The notes below the pieces were generated by a model that did no database searches, was not told where the DNA came from, and was given only the letters and a program-made list of their open reading frames with translations. Shown here in pieces: positions 33,956 through 43,118 of a stretch of 64,000 nucleotides of DNA. The position numbers and the translations under genes are program-made. The stretch's first letter is position 1. The number at the start of each line of letters is the position of its first letter. Origin of the DNA: Paraburkholderia phenazinium (GTDB lineage Bacteria; Pseudomonadota; Gammaproteobacteria; Burkholderiales; Burkholderiaceae); NCBI RefSeq assembly GCF_900100735.1, contig NZ_FNCJ01000003.1, positions 1-64,000 of the forward strand, read 5' to 3'.

Positions 33956-36106
33956 ATGACTTCGGCATCGACGTTAGCGCCCTCCAGCACAGCCCCTCAT
34001 CAGTTGGCGGTTTCGCTCTGTTCGGCCGGGAAATTCGCCGAAGCTGCAGCCTTGCTGCAACCGGTGCTCCAGTCGCGCGACAGCGCCGACCAACACGTCC
34101 TGGTCGAAACCTTGAACGTCGCAGCCGTCTGTGCACTCGGTCTGAATCAGTGGACGGACGCAGAAAATTATTGGCGTGAGTCGATCCGGCTTCAGCCCGA
34201 TTTCGTCGACGCCTATAACAACCTCGGCATTCTGCTGAAGGGGTTGAACCGGCTGCAGGAAGCGGAAGCGATGTTTCGCAGCGTGGCGACGATCCGTCCC
34301 GACCAGCCGCAGGCCTACAACAATCTCGGCGCGGTCCTGTACGGTCTCAAGCGGTTCGACGATGGCGAGGCGGCCTACCGCCAGGCGCTCGCGCTGCGCC
34401 CCGACTACGCCGAGGCGCTCTACAACCTGGGTATCGTGCTCTACGATCGCCGCCGCTTCGACGAGGCCGAGGACGCGTACAGGCAATCGCTGGCGGTGCG
34501 CCCGGACTGTGCGGAGGCGCATAACAACCTGGGCAACGTACTCAAGGAACTGGGCCGCCTGAGCGAGGCAGAACAGGCTTACCGGCAAGCGCTAACGGTT
34601 CGCCCGCAGTATGCCGAGGCCCTCAACAACCTTGGCAGCGTGCTGAAAACGCTCCAGCGGCTGCCCGAAGCGGAACTCGCCTGCCGGCTCGCCGTGACGA
34701 TTCGGCCGAACTATCCCGAGGCGCACAACAACCTGGGCAGCGTGCTGGGCGACCTCAAACGGCCGGTCGAAGCTGAGACTTCTTACCGCCAGGCCCTGGC
34801 GCAGCGCTCCAATTACGCGGAGGCGTACTACAACCTCGGCATCGTGCTACACAAGCAGGAGCGACTCGCCGAAGCAGAAACGGCATATCGCCAGGCGCTT
34901 GCCCTCAATCCGGGTGGGGTCGAGGCGCACAACAACCTGGGCGGCGTGCTGCAAGCCCTCGACCGCTTGCCTGAGGCTGTCGCGGCTTACCAGCAGGCGC
35001 TTGTGTTGCGCCCGGATCTCATTGAAGCGCATTACAACCTCGGCAACGTATTCAAGGAGCTCAATCGTCTTGCCGAGGCCGAGGTTTCTTACCGACGCGC
35101 GATTGCCATCCGTGCCGACTATGCCGACGCCAGATTCGCACTGGGGACGTTGCTGATCAGCCTCGGTCAGTTCGAAGAAGGCTTTCAGCTTTACGAGTGC
35201 CGCTATCAGAAGCAGGACTTCATCTACTGCAAAACGCCGGCCTTGTTGCCTTGCCCGCAATGGCACGGCGACACGCTCGCCGGCAAGTCGGTACTGATCT
35301 GGCAGGAAGACGGTATTGGCGACATCGTGCAGTTCGCGCGCTATCTGCCGCTCATCAAGGCGCAGGGCGCTGCCCATATCACGGTAGCCTGCCTTCCTGC
35401 GCTGCACCGCTTGCTGGCGGCGCTGGATGGTGTCGACGCCGTGTTCGATCACGAAAGCGCGTTGGCGAAGGCGGCGGGATTCGATTGCTGGACCAGCCTG
35501 CTGAGTGCGCCGCTGCATTTCACTACCACCTTGGAGACGATTCCGCCGGTCACGCAACTGAAGCTCGCTACGCCGTTACTCGAGCATTGGCGCGCGCGGC
35601 TGGCGACGCTGCCCGCGGGGCGCAAGATCGGCGTGGTCTGGAAGGGCAACCCGAGGCACCAGAACGACGCGAACCGGTCGCTGCCGTCGCTCACCGCGCT
35701 CGCGCCGCTGTGGAGCGTCCCGGATGTCTGTTTCGTGAGCCTGCAGAAAGGACAGGGCGAGGACGAGGGCCAGTCGCCGCCCGCCTGCCAGCCGTTGCTG
35801 CATCTCGGCTCTGAGGTGGCGGATATCGCGGACAGCGCGGCGATCATTGCCGGGCTGGATCTCGTGATTTGTGTCGACACGTCGATTGCCCACCTCGCTG
35901 CGTCATTGGGCAAGCCGTGCTGGGTGATGCTACCTGGTCAGGGGCTGGATTGGCGCTGGATGCATGAGCGTACCGATTCGCCGTGGTATCCGCAGACGCT
36001 GCGGCTGTTCCGGCGCGAGGCCGAGGAGGGCTGGCCGGCGGTGATCGAGCGTGTACGGGCAGCGTGCCTGGAAGAGCTTTCGGTTGTGCTTGCTTCGGAT
36101 GACTGA
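33956..36106 (+). CDS. TPR protein with C-terminal glycosyltransferase-like domain
   Basis: 716 residues. Residues about 10-405 contain roughly eleven 34-residue TPR units, very regular (pattern: EAhNNLGxVLxxLxRLxEAExxYRxALxxxP). The C-terminal 300 residues have a GT-B-like fold pattern: SVLIWQEDGIGDIVQFARYL, GRKIGVVWKGNPRHQND, and VICVDTSIAHLAASLGKPCWVML, where the last two resemble family-9 glycosyltransferases (heptosyltransferases). It has no signal peptide and should be cytoplasmic. This TPR-plus-transferase plan superficially recalls O-GlcNAc transferase, but the catalytic part looks GT9-like instead. It may glycosylate a protein or cell-surface precursor; the substrate is unknown and no glycan genes adjoin. 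Confidence 0.85.
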   Translation: MTSASTLAPSSTAPHQLAVSLCSAGKFAEAAALLQPVLQSRDSADQHVLVETLNVAAVCALGLNQWTDAENYWRESIRLQPDFVDAYNNLGILLKGLNRLQEAEAMFRSVATIRPDQPQAYNNLGAVLYGLKRFDDGEAAYRQALALRPDYAEALYNLGIVLYDRRRFDEAEDAYRQSLAVRPDCAEAHNNLGNVLKELGRLSEAEQAYRQALTVRPQYAEALNNLGSVLKTLQRLPEAELACRLAVTIRPNYPEAHNNLGSVLGDLKRPVEAETSYRQALAQRSNYAEAYYNLGIVLHKQERLAEAETAYRQALALNPGGVEAHNNLGGVLQALDRLPEAVAAYQQALVLRPDLIEAHYNLGNVFKELNRLAEAEVSYRRAIAIRADYADARFALGTLLISLGQFEEGFQLYECRYQKQDFIYCKTPALLPCPQWHGDTLAGKSVLIWQEDGIGDIVQFARYLPLIKAQGAAHITVACLPALHRLLAALDGVDAVFDHESALAKAAGFDCWTSLLSAPLHFTTTLETIPPVTQLKLATPLLEHWRARLATLPAGRKIGVVWKGNPRHQNDANRSLPSLTALAPLWSVPDVCFVSLQKGQGEDEGQSPPACQPLLHLGSEVADIADSAAIIAGLDLVICVDTSIAHLAASLGKPCWVMLPGQGLDWRWMHERTDSPWYPQTLRLFRREAEEGWPAVIERVRAACLEELSVVLASDD

Positions 36107-36279
36107 TGATGCCGCCCGCTTTGGGGTATCGCGGTTGCATAAGTTGAGCAGGGTTGGCGGGTAAGGCTGGCGCCGGAAAAATCCGCTACGTGCTATTTTG
36201 CGAAGACATCGGCCGTTAGCATTGCGGGCGATGCGGATTGCAATCCATCTCCTCAACCGAAAAGCCATCCCCCACTATC

Positions 36280-36681
36280 ATGAGCTTCTCTGTAGACACC
36301 CTCGACCATCTCGTCCTAAACGTAGCGGATGTGGAAGCCAGTGCGCAGTGGTATGTCCGCGTGTTGGGCATGCAGCGCATCGATTTCGAGTCGCGCAGCG
36401 GCGTGCGCGTGGCCGTTCACTTCGGCGCGCATAAGATCAATCTGCGCCCCAAGGACTACGACACGGTCGCCTGGTTTACCGCCGTGGCGCCGGTGCCGGG
36501 CAGTGCGGATCTATGCTTTGTGACCCAGGCGAATCCCAATGAGGTCAAGGCGCATTGGCTTGCGCTAGGCGTCGAAATCGAAGAGGGCCCGTCGCCGCGC
36601 TCCGGTGCACGCGGTCCGATGACCTCGGTCTATTGCCGCGATCCGGACGGCAACCTGATTGAAGTGGCCACGTATCCGTGA
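36280..36681 (+). CDS. VOC-family (glyoxalase/bleomycin-resistance fold) protein
   Basis: 133 residues. The VOC fold is shown by LDHLVLNVADVEASAQWY near the start (first metal His) and CRDPDGNLIEVATYP at the end (metal Glu). It has the length of a single-domain pair that dimerises. Such proteins may be isomerases, dioxygenases or drug-binding proteins; this one resembles the virulence-protein STM3117-like group by its general look, which is weak evidence. ATG 36280 (MSFSVDTLDH) is chosen because it starts right at the domain. Confidence 0.85.
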   Translation: MSFSVDTLDHLVLNVADVEASAQWYVRVLGMQRIDFESRSGVRVAVHFGAHKINLRPKDYDTVAWFTAVAPVPGSADLCFVTQANPNEVKAHWLALGVEIEEGPSPRSGARGPMTSVYCRDPDGNLIEVATYP

Positions 36682-36719
36682 GCCGTTGACGAACTAACAA
36701 GCAGCGCGCGCCGCGAGAC

Positions 36720-37445
36720 TCATTTACGCCGGCGCATCTCCTGTCCCTTCTCGGTGATGATCGAATCGAAGTCGTCGACCTGCGAGAAGCGCACCGCCTT
36801 GACGACGCCAAACTTGCTCGTATCCACCACGAGGTGCCGCTCGACGGCGCTCGCCATGGCCGCCTGCTTGAGCGCGACCTCGTGGAAATTCCAGCACGTG
36901 ACGCCGCGCGCCTGATCCACACCGCCCGCGGAAATAAACGCCTTGTTGATACCCATGCGGCGCAACATCTCGAGGCTCTCTTCGCCGGCGAACGAGTCCG
37001 ACGACGGCACGTACACGCCGCCGAGCAGAATCATCCGCACATTCGGTTTGCGCCGCAGGATTTCCGCGACGTTCAGCGAATAACAGACCACCGTGACATG
37101 CCGCTCGGTGGGAATCAGCCGGGCGAGCGTGGTGAGCGTGGTGCCGCAATCGATGAAGAGCGTTTCGTTGTCGGAAATCAGTTTCGCGGCGAATGCCGAG
37201 GCCTCGGCCTTGGCTTGCGCGAAGTGATCTTTTTCCTGTTCCAGCGAATAGCCGGCGGTGTTCGGCACGTCCGTCGCGCTGACGATATAGCCGCCCAGAT
37301 AGGTGAACTGTCCGGGGCTCGCGGCGACGTCACGGCGTACCGTCATCTCCGAGACGCCAAGCAGCGCGGCCGCGTCGCGCAGGCGCATCACGTTTTGTCT
37401 GGCCAGCGCGTCAGCGAGCGCGCGAAGGCGATCAGTTTTCAGCAT
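36720..37445 (-). CDS. deoR: DeoR-family repressor, probable DeoR ortholog
   Basis: 241 residues. The N-terminal HTH (RDAAALLGVSEMTVRRDV) and the effector domain closely follow E. coli DeoR: LGGYIVS, LFIDCGTTLTTLARLIP, VTVVCYSLNVAEILRRKP, GGVDQARGVTCWNFHEVALKQAAM and LVVDTSKFG. E. coli DeoR represses nucleoside and deoxyribose genes and is released by deoxyribose 5-phosphate. The most plausible target here is the deoC operon 8.5 kb away, which has no regulator of its own. TTGTTCGAAAT and GTTATA/TATAAC elements in its own promoter hint at autoregulation. The match goes beyond general DeoR/GlpR similarity, but effector specificity is inferred. Confidence 0.85.
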   Translation of the reverse strand: MLKTDRLRALADALARQNVMRLRDAAALLGVSEMTVRRDVAASPGQFTYLGGYIVSATDVPNTAGYSLEQEKDHFAQAKAEASAFAAKLISDNETLFIDCGTTLTTLARLIPTERHVTVVCYSLNVAEILRRKPNVRMILLGGVYVPSSDSFAGEESLEMLRRMGINKAFISAGGVDQARGVTCWNFHEVALKQAAMASAVERHLVVDTSKFGVVKAVRFSQVDDFDSIITEKGQEMRRRK

Positions 37446-37476
37446 GGAAGTCCTGGGGCCCGTGACGCACAGGTGC

Positions 37477-37512
37477 GTTATATTTTGTTCGAAATCGTGA
37501 AAGGATTATAAC
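37477..37512. promoter_or_regulatory. Candidate DeoR operator upstream of deoR
   Basis: An inverted GTTATA (37477-37482) and TATAAC (37507-37512) frame a TTGTTCGAAAT (37485-37495). The latter resembles the paired TTGTTRCGAWY elements in the deoC promoter at 18216 and 18245. It lies 30-70 bp before the deoR start. Confidence 0.3.
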
Positions 37513-37720
37513 AAGAGCCGAGGTGTGCGGCGAGCCATCGGTCGAGCAATTGGCTAGCCGATCGGGGGTGTTTTGTAGGAGAAATCTTTCCTGATAGCGG
37601 GCTGGTGGGACGTGCTCCTGCTTGGAGAAGTGCGCCATTGGGCATATTCTGACAGGCAATCCCCGGGAACTGACAGGGCGTCGCCCGGTCTTCTCCTTAT
37701 TCACCTACAGGAGCCTTCCC

Positions 37721-38152
37721 ATGACGCGTCCCGTCGATTCCGGCGTAATCTTCATCGCACGTTTGGCTCTCGCCGTTCTGTTCCTGTGGGGCGGCGTGAT
37801 GAAACTGCTGGGGTACGCGGGCTTTGTCGGGTATCTGCAGGGCAAGGGCGTGCCGTTCGTGCAGATCGCGGCGCCGCTCGCCACCGCCGTCGAGGCGCTG
37901 GGCGGCCTGCTTCTGGTGCTCGGCTTCAAGATTCGCCCGCTCGCGCTCATCATGGCCGTGTACACCGTGGCAACCGCTGTCCTTGGACACGATTTCTGGA
38001 ATATGACGGACCCGGCCATGCAGCACGACATGGTGATCCACTTCTGGAAGAACATCGGGATCGCCGGTGGTTTTCTGCTGCTGTTCGTGACCGGTGCGGG
38101 CGGTATCAGCATTGACGGCGCCCGCGCGCCGCGCAGTGGCTTGCACCGCTGA
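37721..38152 (+). CDS. DoxX-family membrane protein
   Basis: 143 residues with four hydrophobic helices. The N-terminal helix carries the family pattern FIARLALAVLFLWGGVMKLLG, then ATAVEALGGLLLVLGF and a QHDMVIHFWKNIGIAGGFLLL segment. DoxX proteins are four-helix membrane proteins linked to quinone or thiol redox functions, with no fixed reaction for this subgroup. CAGGAG precedes the ATG by eight bases. The gene is monocistronic or co-transcribed with the small gene 40 bp on. Confidence 0.88.
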   Translation: MTRPVDSGVIFIARLALAVLFLWGGVMKLLGYAGFVGYLQGKGVPFVQIAAPLATAVEALGGLLLVLGFKIRPLALIMAVYTVATAVLGHDFWNMTDPAMQHDMVIHFWKNIGIAGGFLLLFVTGAGGISIDGARAPRSGLHR

Positions 38153-38191
38153 CAAGCTATTTCGATCCAGGGTGTCTGCTAGGAGTCGAGC

Positions 38192-38464
38192 ATGATTCAA
38201 AACTTTGAACAATCGATTGGCGGCAAGGCGATGGCCTTTTGCGCGAGTCTCGGCGAAGGGCCGACGCCCCATCGCGTGATCATCAGCCGGGCGGATTCGG
38301 CGGAAACACTGGTGATTCTCGACGCCTCAGGCTTCTTGAGTGCGCTCAAGGCGGAGATCGAAGAACCGGCCAAGCTGATCGCCGATGCGATCAGCAAGGT
38401 GCAGAGCGAAGGTCTGATCGAGCGCGCGCTCGATTCGGGAGAGATTCAGGAGGCGTCGCTGTAG
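38192..38464 (+). CDS. Small conserved-looking hypothetical protein
   Basis: 90 residues, soluble and acidic in the second half (LSALKAEIEEPAKLIADAISKVQSEGLIERALDSGEI), probably helical. A TAGGAG site precedes the ATG by nine bases. I recognise no family. Codon use matches the neighbours, so it is likely a native gene. Confidence 0.6.
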   Translation: MIQNFEQSIGGKAMAFCASLGEGPTPHRVIISRADSAETLVILDASGFLSALKAEIEEPAKLIADAISKVQSEGLIERALDSGEIQEASL

Positions 38465-38564
38465 CGCTGAGAGTGGCGCGGCGCGGCGGCCCGCCCGTGT
38501 CAATTCCATAGAGCCTTCGCTTGGCGCTCTGCGATCGCTTCTGCGGCGCGAGCCGCATCGGGCT

Positions 38565-39935
38565 TTACCCGCCGCCCAGCGCCTTGTACAGCGTCATCCG
38601 GTTGTTAAGCCGGTTCAACTGGTTCTGCGCCAGCGCGCTTTGCGCATCGCGCAGCCGCTGCTGCTGGTCGAGCCATGGTTGCACGCCGCTCGCACCCGCC
38701 CTGAAGCGCGAGCGCGCGAGTGTTTCCGCCCGCTGTGCCTGGGCGAGCGACAGCACCCGCTGCTCAGCCTCCTGTTCGAGCTGCACGCGGTTGGACAACG
38801 CATTCTCCACTTCACCCAGCGCGCCGTAGAGCTTCTGACGGAAGTTGACGACCGCTTCCTCGTACTCCGTCTGCGACACTTTGATCTGCAACTGCATCGT
38901 GTTCCACTGGATGAACGGCAGCGCGAGGCCGAGGCCCAGCGTGGCGACGGGATTCTGCAGCACGCGTTCGAGGCTCGCGCTCGAGGTGCCGAGCGAGCCG
39001 GTCAGCGAGAAGGTCGGGTAGAAGCTGGTGCGCTTGATCTCGACGTTGGCGAACGATTCGCGCAGCCGAAATTCGCTGGCGCGCAGGTCGGGCCGGCGGC
39101 CGAGCAGGTCGGCGGGCAGTCCCGCCTGAACGCCGGGCAGCGGCTGGTCGGGCAGCGCGGTTGGCTTCGCCGCAGCCATCTGCGGCGGACGGTTGAACAG
39201 GATCGCGAGCGCATTGCGGCTCTCGGTGCGCTGCTGGATCAATTGGGTTTGTGCGGCGCGCTGCGCCGACAGATTCTGCTCCGCTTGCGCGACGTCGAGC
39301 CCCGACACCGCGCCGGCTGCATAGCGCGACTTGACGAGCGCGAGCGTCTGCCCGGCGTACGCGATGTTGGCGTCGCCGAGCGCGATCTGCTGGTTCAGGT
39401 AGCCGGTCTGCCAATAGAGCGATGCGGTCGTGCCGATCAACGACAACTTGACCGCTTCGCGATCGGCTTCGGTTGCTTCCACCTCCCAGCGGGCGACGCT
39501 GCGTTGCGCCGCAAGCTTGCCCCACAGATCCAGCTCGTAGCTGAGCGAGCCGTTTATGTTGCTGGTCCGGCTCATCTGGTGGGTATCGAGCGTGCGCGAG
39601 ACGTTGCCGTTCGCGCCGAGCGTGACGTTGGGCGTGAGATTGGTATCGGCGAGTCCGGCCTGAAGCTGCGCGCGATACACGCGAATCGCGGCCGCGGCGA
39701 GATCGTTGTTGGTGCTCAGCGCTTCCTCGATCAGGCCGTCGAGCACCGGATCGCCGAAGCTGCGCCACCAGAGCGCGGTGGCGGGCGCGGCCGCCGGCGA
39801 GGCGGGCGAGCTCCAGCTCGCGGGCATCTCGACGGGCGGCAGCGGCTGGCCGCGCAAGTTCGCGCAACCGGCGAGGACGGCCGCCGCGCAGGCGAGCGCG
39901 ACCACGGTGCGTTGGAATCGGGTCATCGGCGTCAT
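38565..39935 (-). CDS. Outer-membrane efflux lipoprotein, NodT/TolC family
   Basis: 456 residues. A lipoprotein signal (VALACAAAVLAGC, lipobox LAGC) is followed by WWRSFGDPVLDGLIEEAL and two internally similar halves with the TolC-type helix/strand repeats (GNVSRTLDTHQM..., LGTSSASLERVL...). It would trimerise in the outer membrane as the exit duct for the MacA-MacB pump encoded immediately upstream. The start is ATG 39935, with GAGGA ten bases before; ATG 39926 is possible. Only 13 bp separate it from macB. Confidence 0.92.
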   Translation of the reverse strand: MTPMTRFQRTVVALACAAAVLAGCANLRGQPLPPVEMPASWSSPASPAAAPATALWWRSFGDPVLDGLIEEALSTNNDLAAAAIRVYRAQLQAGLADTNLTPNVTLGANGNVSRTLDTHQMSRTSNINGSLSYELDLWGKLAAQRSVARWEVEATEADREAVKLSLIGTTASLYWQTGYLNQQIALGDANIAYAGQTLALVKSRYAAGAVSGLDVAQAEQNLSAQRAAQTQLIQQRTESRNALAILFNRPPQMAAAKPTALPDQPLPGVQAGLPADLLGRRPDLRASEFRLRESFANVEIKRTSFYPTFSLTGSLGTSSASLERVLQNPVATLGLGLALPFIQWNTMQLQIKVSQTEYEEAVVNFRQKLYGALGEVENALSNRVQLEQEAEQRVLSLAQAQRAETLARSRFRAGASGVQPWLDQQQRLRDAQSALAQNQLNRLNNRMTLYKALGGG

Positions 39936-39948
39936 CGTGCGAGGTTCC

Positions 39949-41910
39949 TCAATCGCGCGCGAGCGCATCGATCGGATCGAGCCGCGAGGCGTTGCGGGCC
40001 GGCATGAAGCCGAACACAATGCCGATCAGCGTCGAGCATACAAAGGCGGAGACGATCGAGCCGGCTGAGAAGACCATTTTCCATTGGCTGACAAAGAGAG
40101 AGAACAGAAAGCTCATGCCGAACGACAGCACGATGCCGATCGCGCCGCCCATCAGGCAGACCAGTACGGCTTCGACAAGAAACTGCTGCATGATGTCGGT
40201 CTGCCGCGCGCCCACCGCCATGCGGATGCCGATCTCGCGGGTGCGTTCGGTGACCGACACCAGCATGATGTTCATCACGCCGATCCCGCCGACCACGAGC
40301 GAGATCACCGCGATCAACGACAGCAGTAGCGTGAGCGACTGGCCGGTCTTCTGGACCGTCTTCACGACGCTGTCCATGTTGTAGGTGAAAAAATCCTTGC
40401 GGCCGTGGCGCTGCTTGATCAGTTTCGTGAGGCTTAGTTCGGCCGCATTGCTAGGCTGGCCGTCGCGCACCCGCACGGTGATGCTGTCGAGGTACCGTTG
40501 GCCGAACAGCCGGCCGCTCGCGGTGGTGTAGGGCACCCAGACGTTGAGGCTCTTCACGTCGCCGAACGCACTCTTCTTGTCGGCGGTGATGCCGATCACG
40601 ACGCACGGCAGGTTGTCGATCAGGATCACTTCGCCGAGCGGGCTCGGGTTCGTGCCGAACAGCTTGCGCCGCGTGTTCTGGTCGATCACGGCCACCTGCG
40701 CCTGGCGCCGCACCTCGTCGGGCCCGAAGCCGATGCCGTGTGCCATCTTCATGCCGCGCACCTGGAAGAAGCTGTCGCCGACACCGCTGATCAGCGCGTT
40801 GACGTCGATGTTCCGGTAGCGCAGCAGCAGGCTGCGGGAGGTCTCGGGCGTCACGCTGTCGACGTAGTGCTGTTCGCCGAGCACGGCCACATCGGCGGGC
40901 ACGAGCGTCTGGATCGTGGCGGCATTGGTGTCGCCCCAGTCGGTGCCTGGATAGATGGCGATCGTATTGGTGCCGATGGCGCCGATCTCGTCGAGCATAT
41001 AGCGCTTCGCGCCTTCGCCGATCGCGACGATCGACACCACCGAGGTGATGCCGATGATGATGCCGAGCATCGTCAGCAGCGTGCGCAGCCGATGCGAAAC
41101 CAGCGCGACCCACGCCATCTTGAACGCTTCGGCGAAGCGGCCGAAGCCGGCCGACAGGCGGTGCGTGCGGCGAGACGCGGCGCTGCTCTCGGCCGCCTCC
41201 GATCCGCCGTCCTCGTCGCCGCGCAGGTTGCGGCGGTCGCGGACGATTTCGCCGTCGCTGATCTCGATGATGCGCCGCGCGTGCGCTGCCACGTGCTCGT
41301 CGTGCGTGACGATGATCACGGTATGGCCGAGCGCGTTCAGTTCGCGCAGGATGCGGATCACGTCCTGGCCGCTTTTCGTATCGAGCGCGCCCGTTGGTTC
41401 GTCGGCGAGGATCACTTCGCCGCCGTTCATCAGGGCGCGGGCGATACTCACGCGCTGCTGCTGGCCGCCCGATAGCTGGCTCGGCCGGTGGCCGGCGCGC
41501 TCGGTAAGGCCGAGACGCGCGAGCAGTTGTTCGGCCCGCTCGCGTCGCTCGGCATGCGTGCTGCCCGCGTAGACGGCGGGCATTTCGACGTTGCCCGCAG
41601 CCGTGAGGTGCGGCAGCAAGTGGTAGCGCTGGAAGATGAAGCCGAAGTGCTCGCGGCGTAACTGCGCGAGTTCGTCGCCCGTCAGCTCGCCGGTTTCGCG
41701 CCCGCCCACCTTGTAGCTGCCTTCGCTCGGATGATCGAGGCAGCCGAGGATGTTCATCAGCGTCGATTTCCCCGAGCCCGACGCGCCGATGATCGCGACG
41801 ATCTCGCCCGCCTCGATGGTGAGATTGACGTCCTTCAGCACCACGACGTCCTTGTCGCCCGCGGGAAAGCGGCGCGTGACGTTCGTCAGTTGCAGCAACG
41901 GTTGCGACAT
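39949..41910 (-). CDS. macB: MacB-type ABC exporter (ATPase-permease fusion)
   Basis: 653 residues, the family length. The N-terminal ATPase has Walker A GASGSGKST, signature LSGGQQQRV and Walker B VILADEPTGALD. The C-terminal part has the MacB/FtsX plan: one helix (LLTMLGIIIGITSVVSIVAIGEGA), a periplasmic domain of about 230 residues, then three helices ending PARNASRLDPIDALARD. Such proteins act as mechanotransmission pumps that push macrolides, peptides or lipids through MacA and a TolC-like duct. The start ATG lies two bases after the macA stop. The frame stays open far upstream through macA, but that is a shadow. Confidence 0.95.
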   Translation of the reverse strand: MSQPLLQLTNVTRRFPAGDKDVVVLKDVNLTIEAGEIVAIIGASGSGKSTLMNILGCLDHPSEGSYKVGGRETGELTGDELAQLRREHFGFIFQRYHLLPHLTAAGNVEMPAVYAGSTHAERRERAEQLLARLGLTERAGHRPSQLSGGQQQRVSIARALMNGGEVILADEPTGALDTKSGQDVIRILRELNALGHTVIIVTHDEHVAAHARRIIEISDGEIVRDRRNLRGDEDGGSEAAESSAASRRTHRLSAGFGRFAEAFKMAWVALVSHRLRTLLTMLGIIIGITSVVSIVAIGEGAKRYMLDEIGAIGTNTIAIYPGTDWGDTNAATIQTLVPADVAVLGEQHYVDSVTPETSRSLLLRYRNIDVNALISGVGDSFFQVRGMKMAHGIGFGPDEVRRQAQVAVIDQNTRRKLFGTNPSPLGEVILIDNLPCVVIGITADKKSAFGDVKSLNVWVPYTTASGRLFGQRYLDSITVRVRDGQPSNAAELSLTKLIKQRHGRKDFFTYNMDSVVKTVQKTGQSLTLLLSLIAVISLVVGGIGVMNIMLVSVTERTREIGIRMAVGARQTDIMQQFLVEAVLVCLMGGAIGIVLSFGMSFLFSLFVSQWKMVFSAGSIVSAFVCSTLIGIVFGFMPARNASRLDPIDALARD

Positions 41911-41912
41911 CG

Positions 41913-43118
41913 TCAGATCCCCGCGTCGGACCCGGCGGTTCCGCCCCCGGCCTCGGCCATCTCGGAGGCTTCGCCGATGATGACGCGCTCGCCTTCCTTG
42001 AGGCCCGCCAGCACTTCCACGTTCACGTTGTTGTTGATGCCTGCGCGCACATTGCGGGTGTCGACCCGGTTGTCGCGGTCGAGCACGCGCACCGGGTAGG
42101 TGCCGTCCTTGTTCTTGTCGCCGAGCGCCGCGACCGGGATGCTGAGCGCGTTGCGCGCGGTGCCGAGCAGCACGTTGACCTGCGCCGTCATCGAAATGCG
42201 CAGAAGGTGGCCCGGATTCGGCACCTCGAACAGCGCGTTGTAGAACACCGCCGTGTTCGATTTTGCCGACCCGCTGCTCATGCCGCCCATACTGCCTTGC
42301 ATGTCGAGGAAGTTTTGCGGCGCGGGCTCGATCGCTCGCAACTCGCCGTAATAGCGCTTGTCGGCCTCGCCGAGAATCGTGAAGTACGTGGTCTGGCCGG
42401 GATGGATGCGGATCACGTCCGCTTCGGACACCTGCGCTTTTACCGTCATCGTGTCGAGATCGGCGAGCTTGAGGATCACGGGTGCCTGTTGTTGCGCGAT
42501 CACGGTCTGGCCTTCCTGCGTCACGATCGCGACCACTTCGCCGTCCATCGGCGCGACGATGCGCGTATAGCCGAGGTTTGCCTGGGCGGTCTCGATCTGG
42601 ATGCGGGCGGCGCGGATCTGCGCGTCGAACGAGGCGATGCTCGCGCGCTGTACCTCGAGATTGGCCTGTGCGGCTTCGTAGTCCTGCCGCGAGGTGGAGT
42701 CGTCGGGCAGCATCTGCTGCTGGCGCTTGAACGCGAGTTCGGCCTGGACCAACTGGGCGGCCGCCGAGCGCTTCTGCGCGATCAGATTCTGTTCGTTGGC
42801 CTCGGCCTGACGCAGCGCGTTCTCCGAGATGACGGGGTCGATCTCGGCGAGCCACTGGCCCTTCGCCACCTTGTCGCCGAGCTTGACCTTGAGCGACTTC
42901 AACTGCCCGGACACCTGCGCGCCGACGTCCACCTGCTGGAACGCCTGCAAGGTGCCCGTGGCGAGCACGGCGTTTTCCAGATCGGCGCGGGTGACCTTCG
43001 CACTGAGGTATTGCGGACCCTTGTCCCTGGAAAAGAAATGCAGGTAGAGCGTGACAAGCAGGATCAGCGCGGCAAAACCGGCCACGACGCCGATCCAGCG
43101 GCGTTGACTTTTTTTCAT
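41913..43118 (-). CDS. macA: MacA-type periplasmic adaptor of the ABC efflux pump
   Basis: 401 residues. One N-terminal membrane helix (WIGVVAGFAALILLVTLYLHF) anchors a membrane-fusion protein with a split lipoyl/barrel-sandwich domain (VGAQVSGQLKSLKVKLGDKV and GYTRIVAPMDGEVVAI), a long helical hairpin between them and a beta-barrel after. It links MacB to the outer-membrane duct. ATG 43118 (MKKSQRRW) is chosen as it sits directly before the membrane helix. It is the first gene of macA-macB-nodT. Confidence 0.95.
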   Translation of the reverse strand: MKKSQRRWIGVVAGFAALILLVTLYLHFFSRDKGPQYLSAKVTRADLENAVLATGTLQAFQQVDVGAQVSGQLKSLKVKLGDKVAKGQWLAEIDPVISENALRQAEANEQNLIAQKRSAAAQLVQAELAFKRQQQMLPDDSTSRQDYEAAQANLEVQRASIASFDAQIRAARIQIETAQANLGYTRIVAPMDGEVVAIVTQEGQTVIAQQQAPVILKLADLDTMTVKAQVSEADVIRIHPGQTTYFTILGEADKRYYGELRAIEPAPQNFLDMQGSMGGMSSGSAKSNTAVFYNALFEVPNPGHLLRISMTAQVNVLLGTARNALSIPVAALGDKNKDGTYPVRVLDRDNRVDTRNVRAGINNNVNVEVLAGLKEGERVIIGEASEMAEAGGGTAGSDAGI

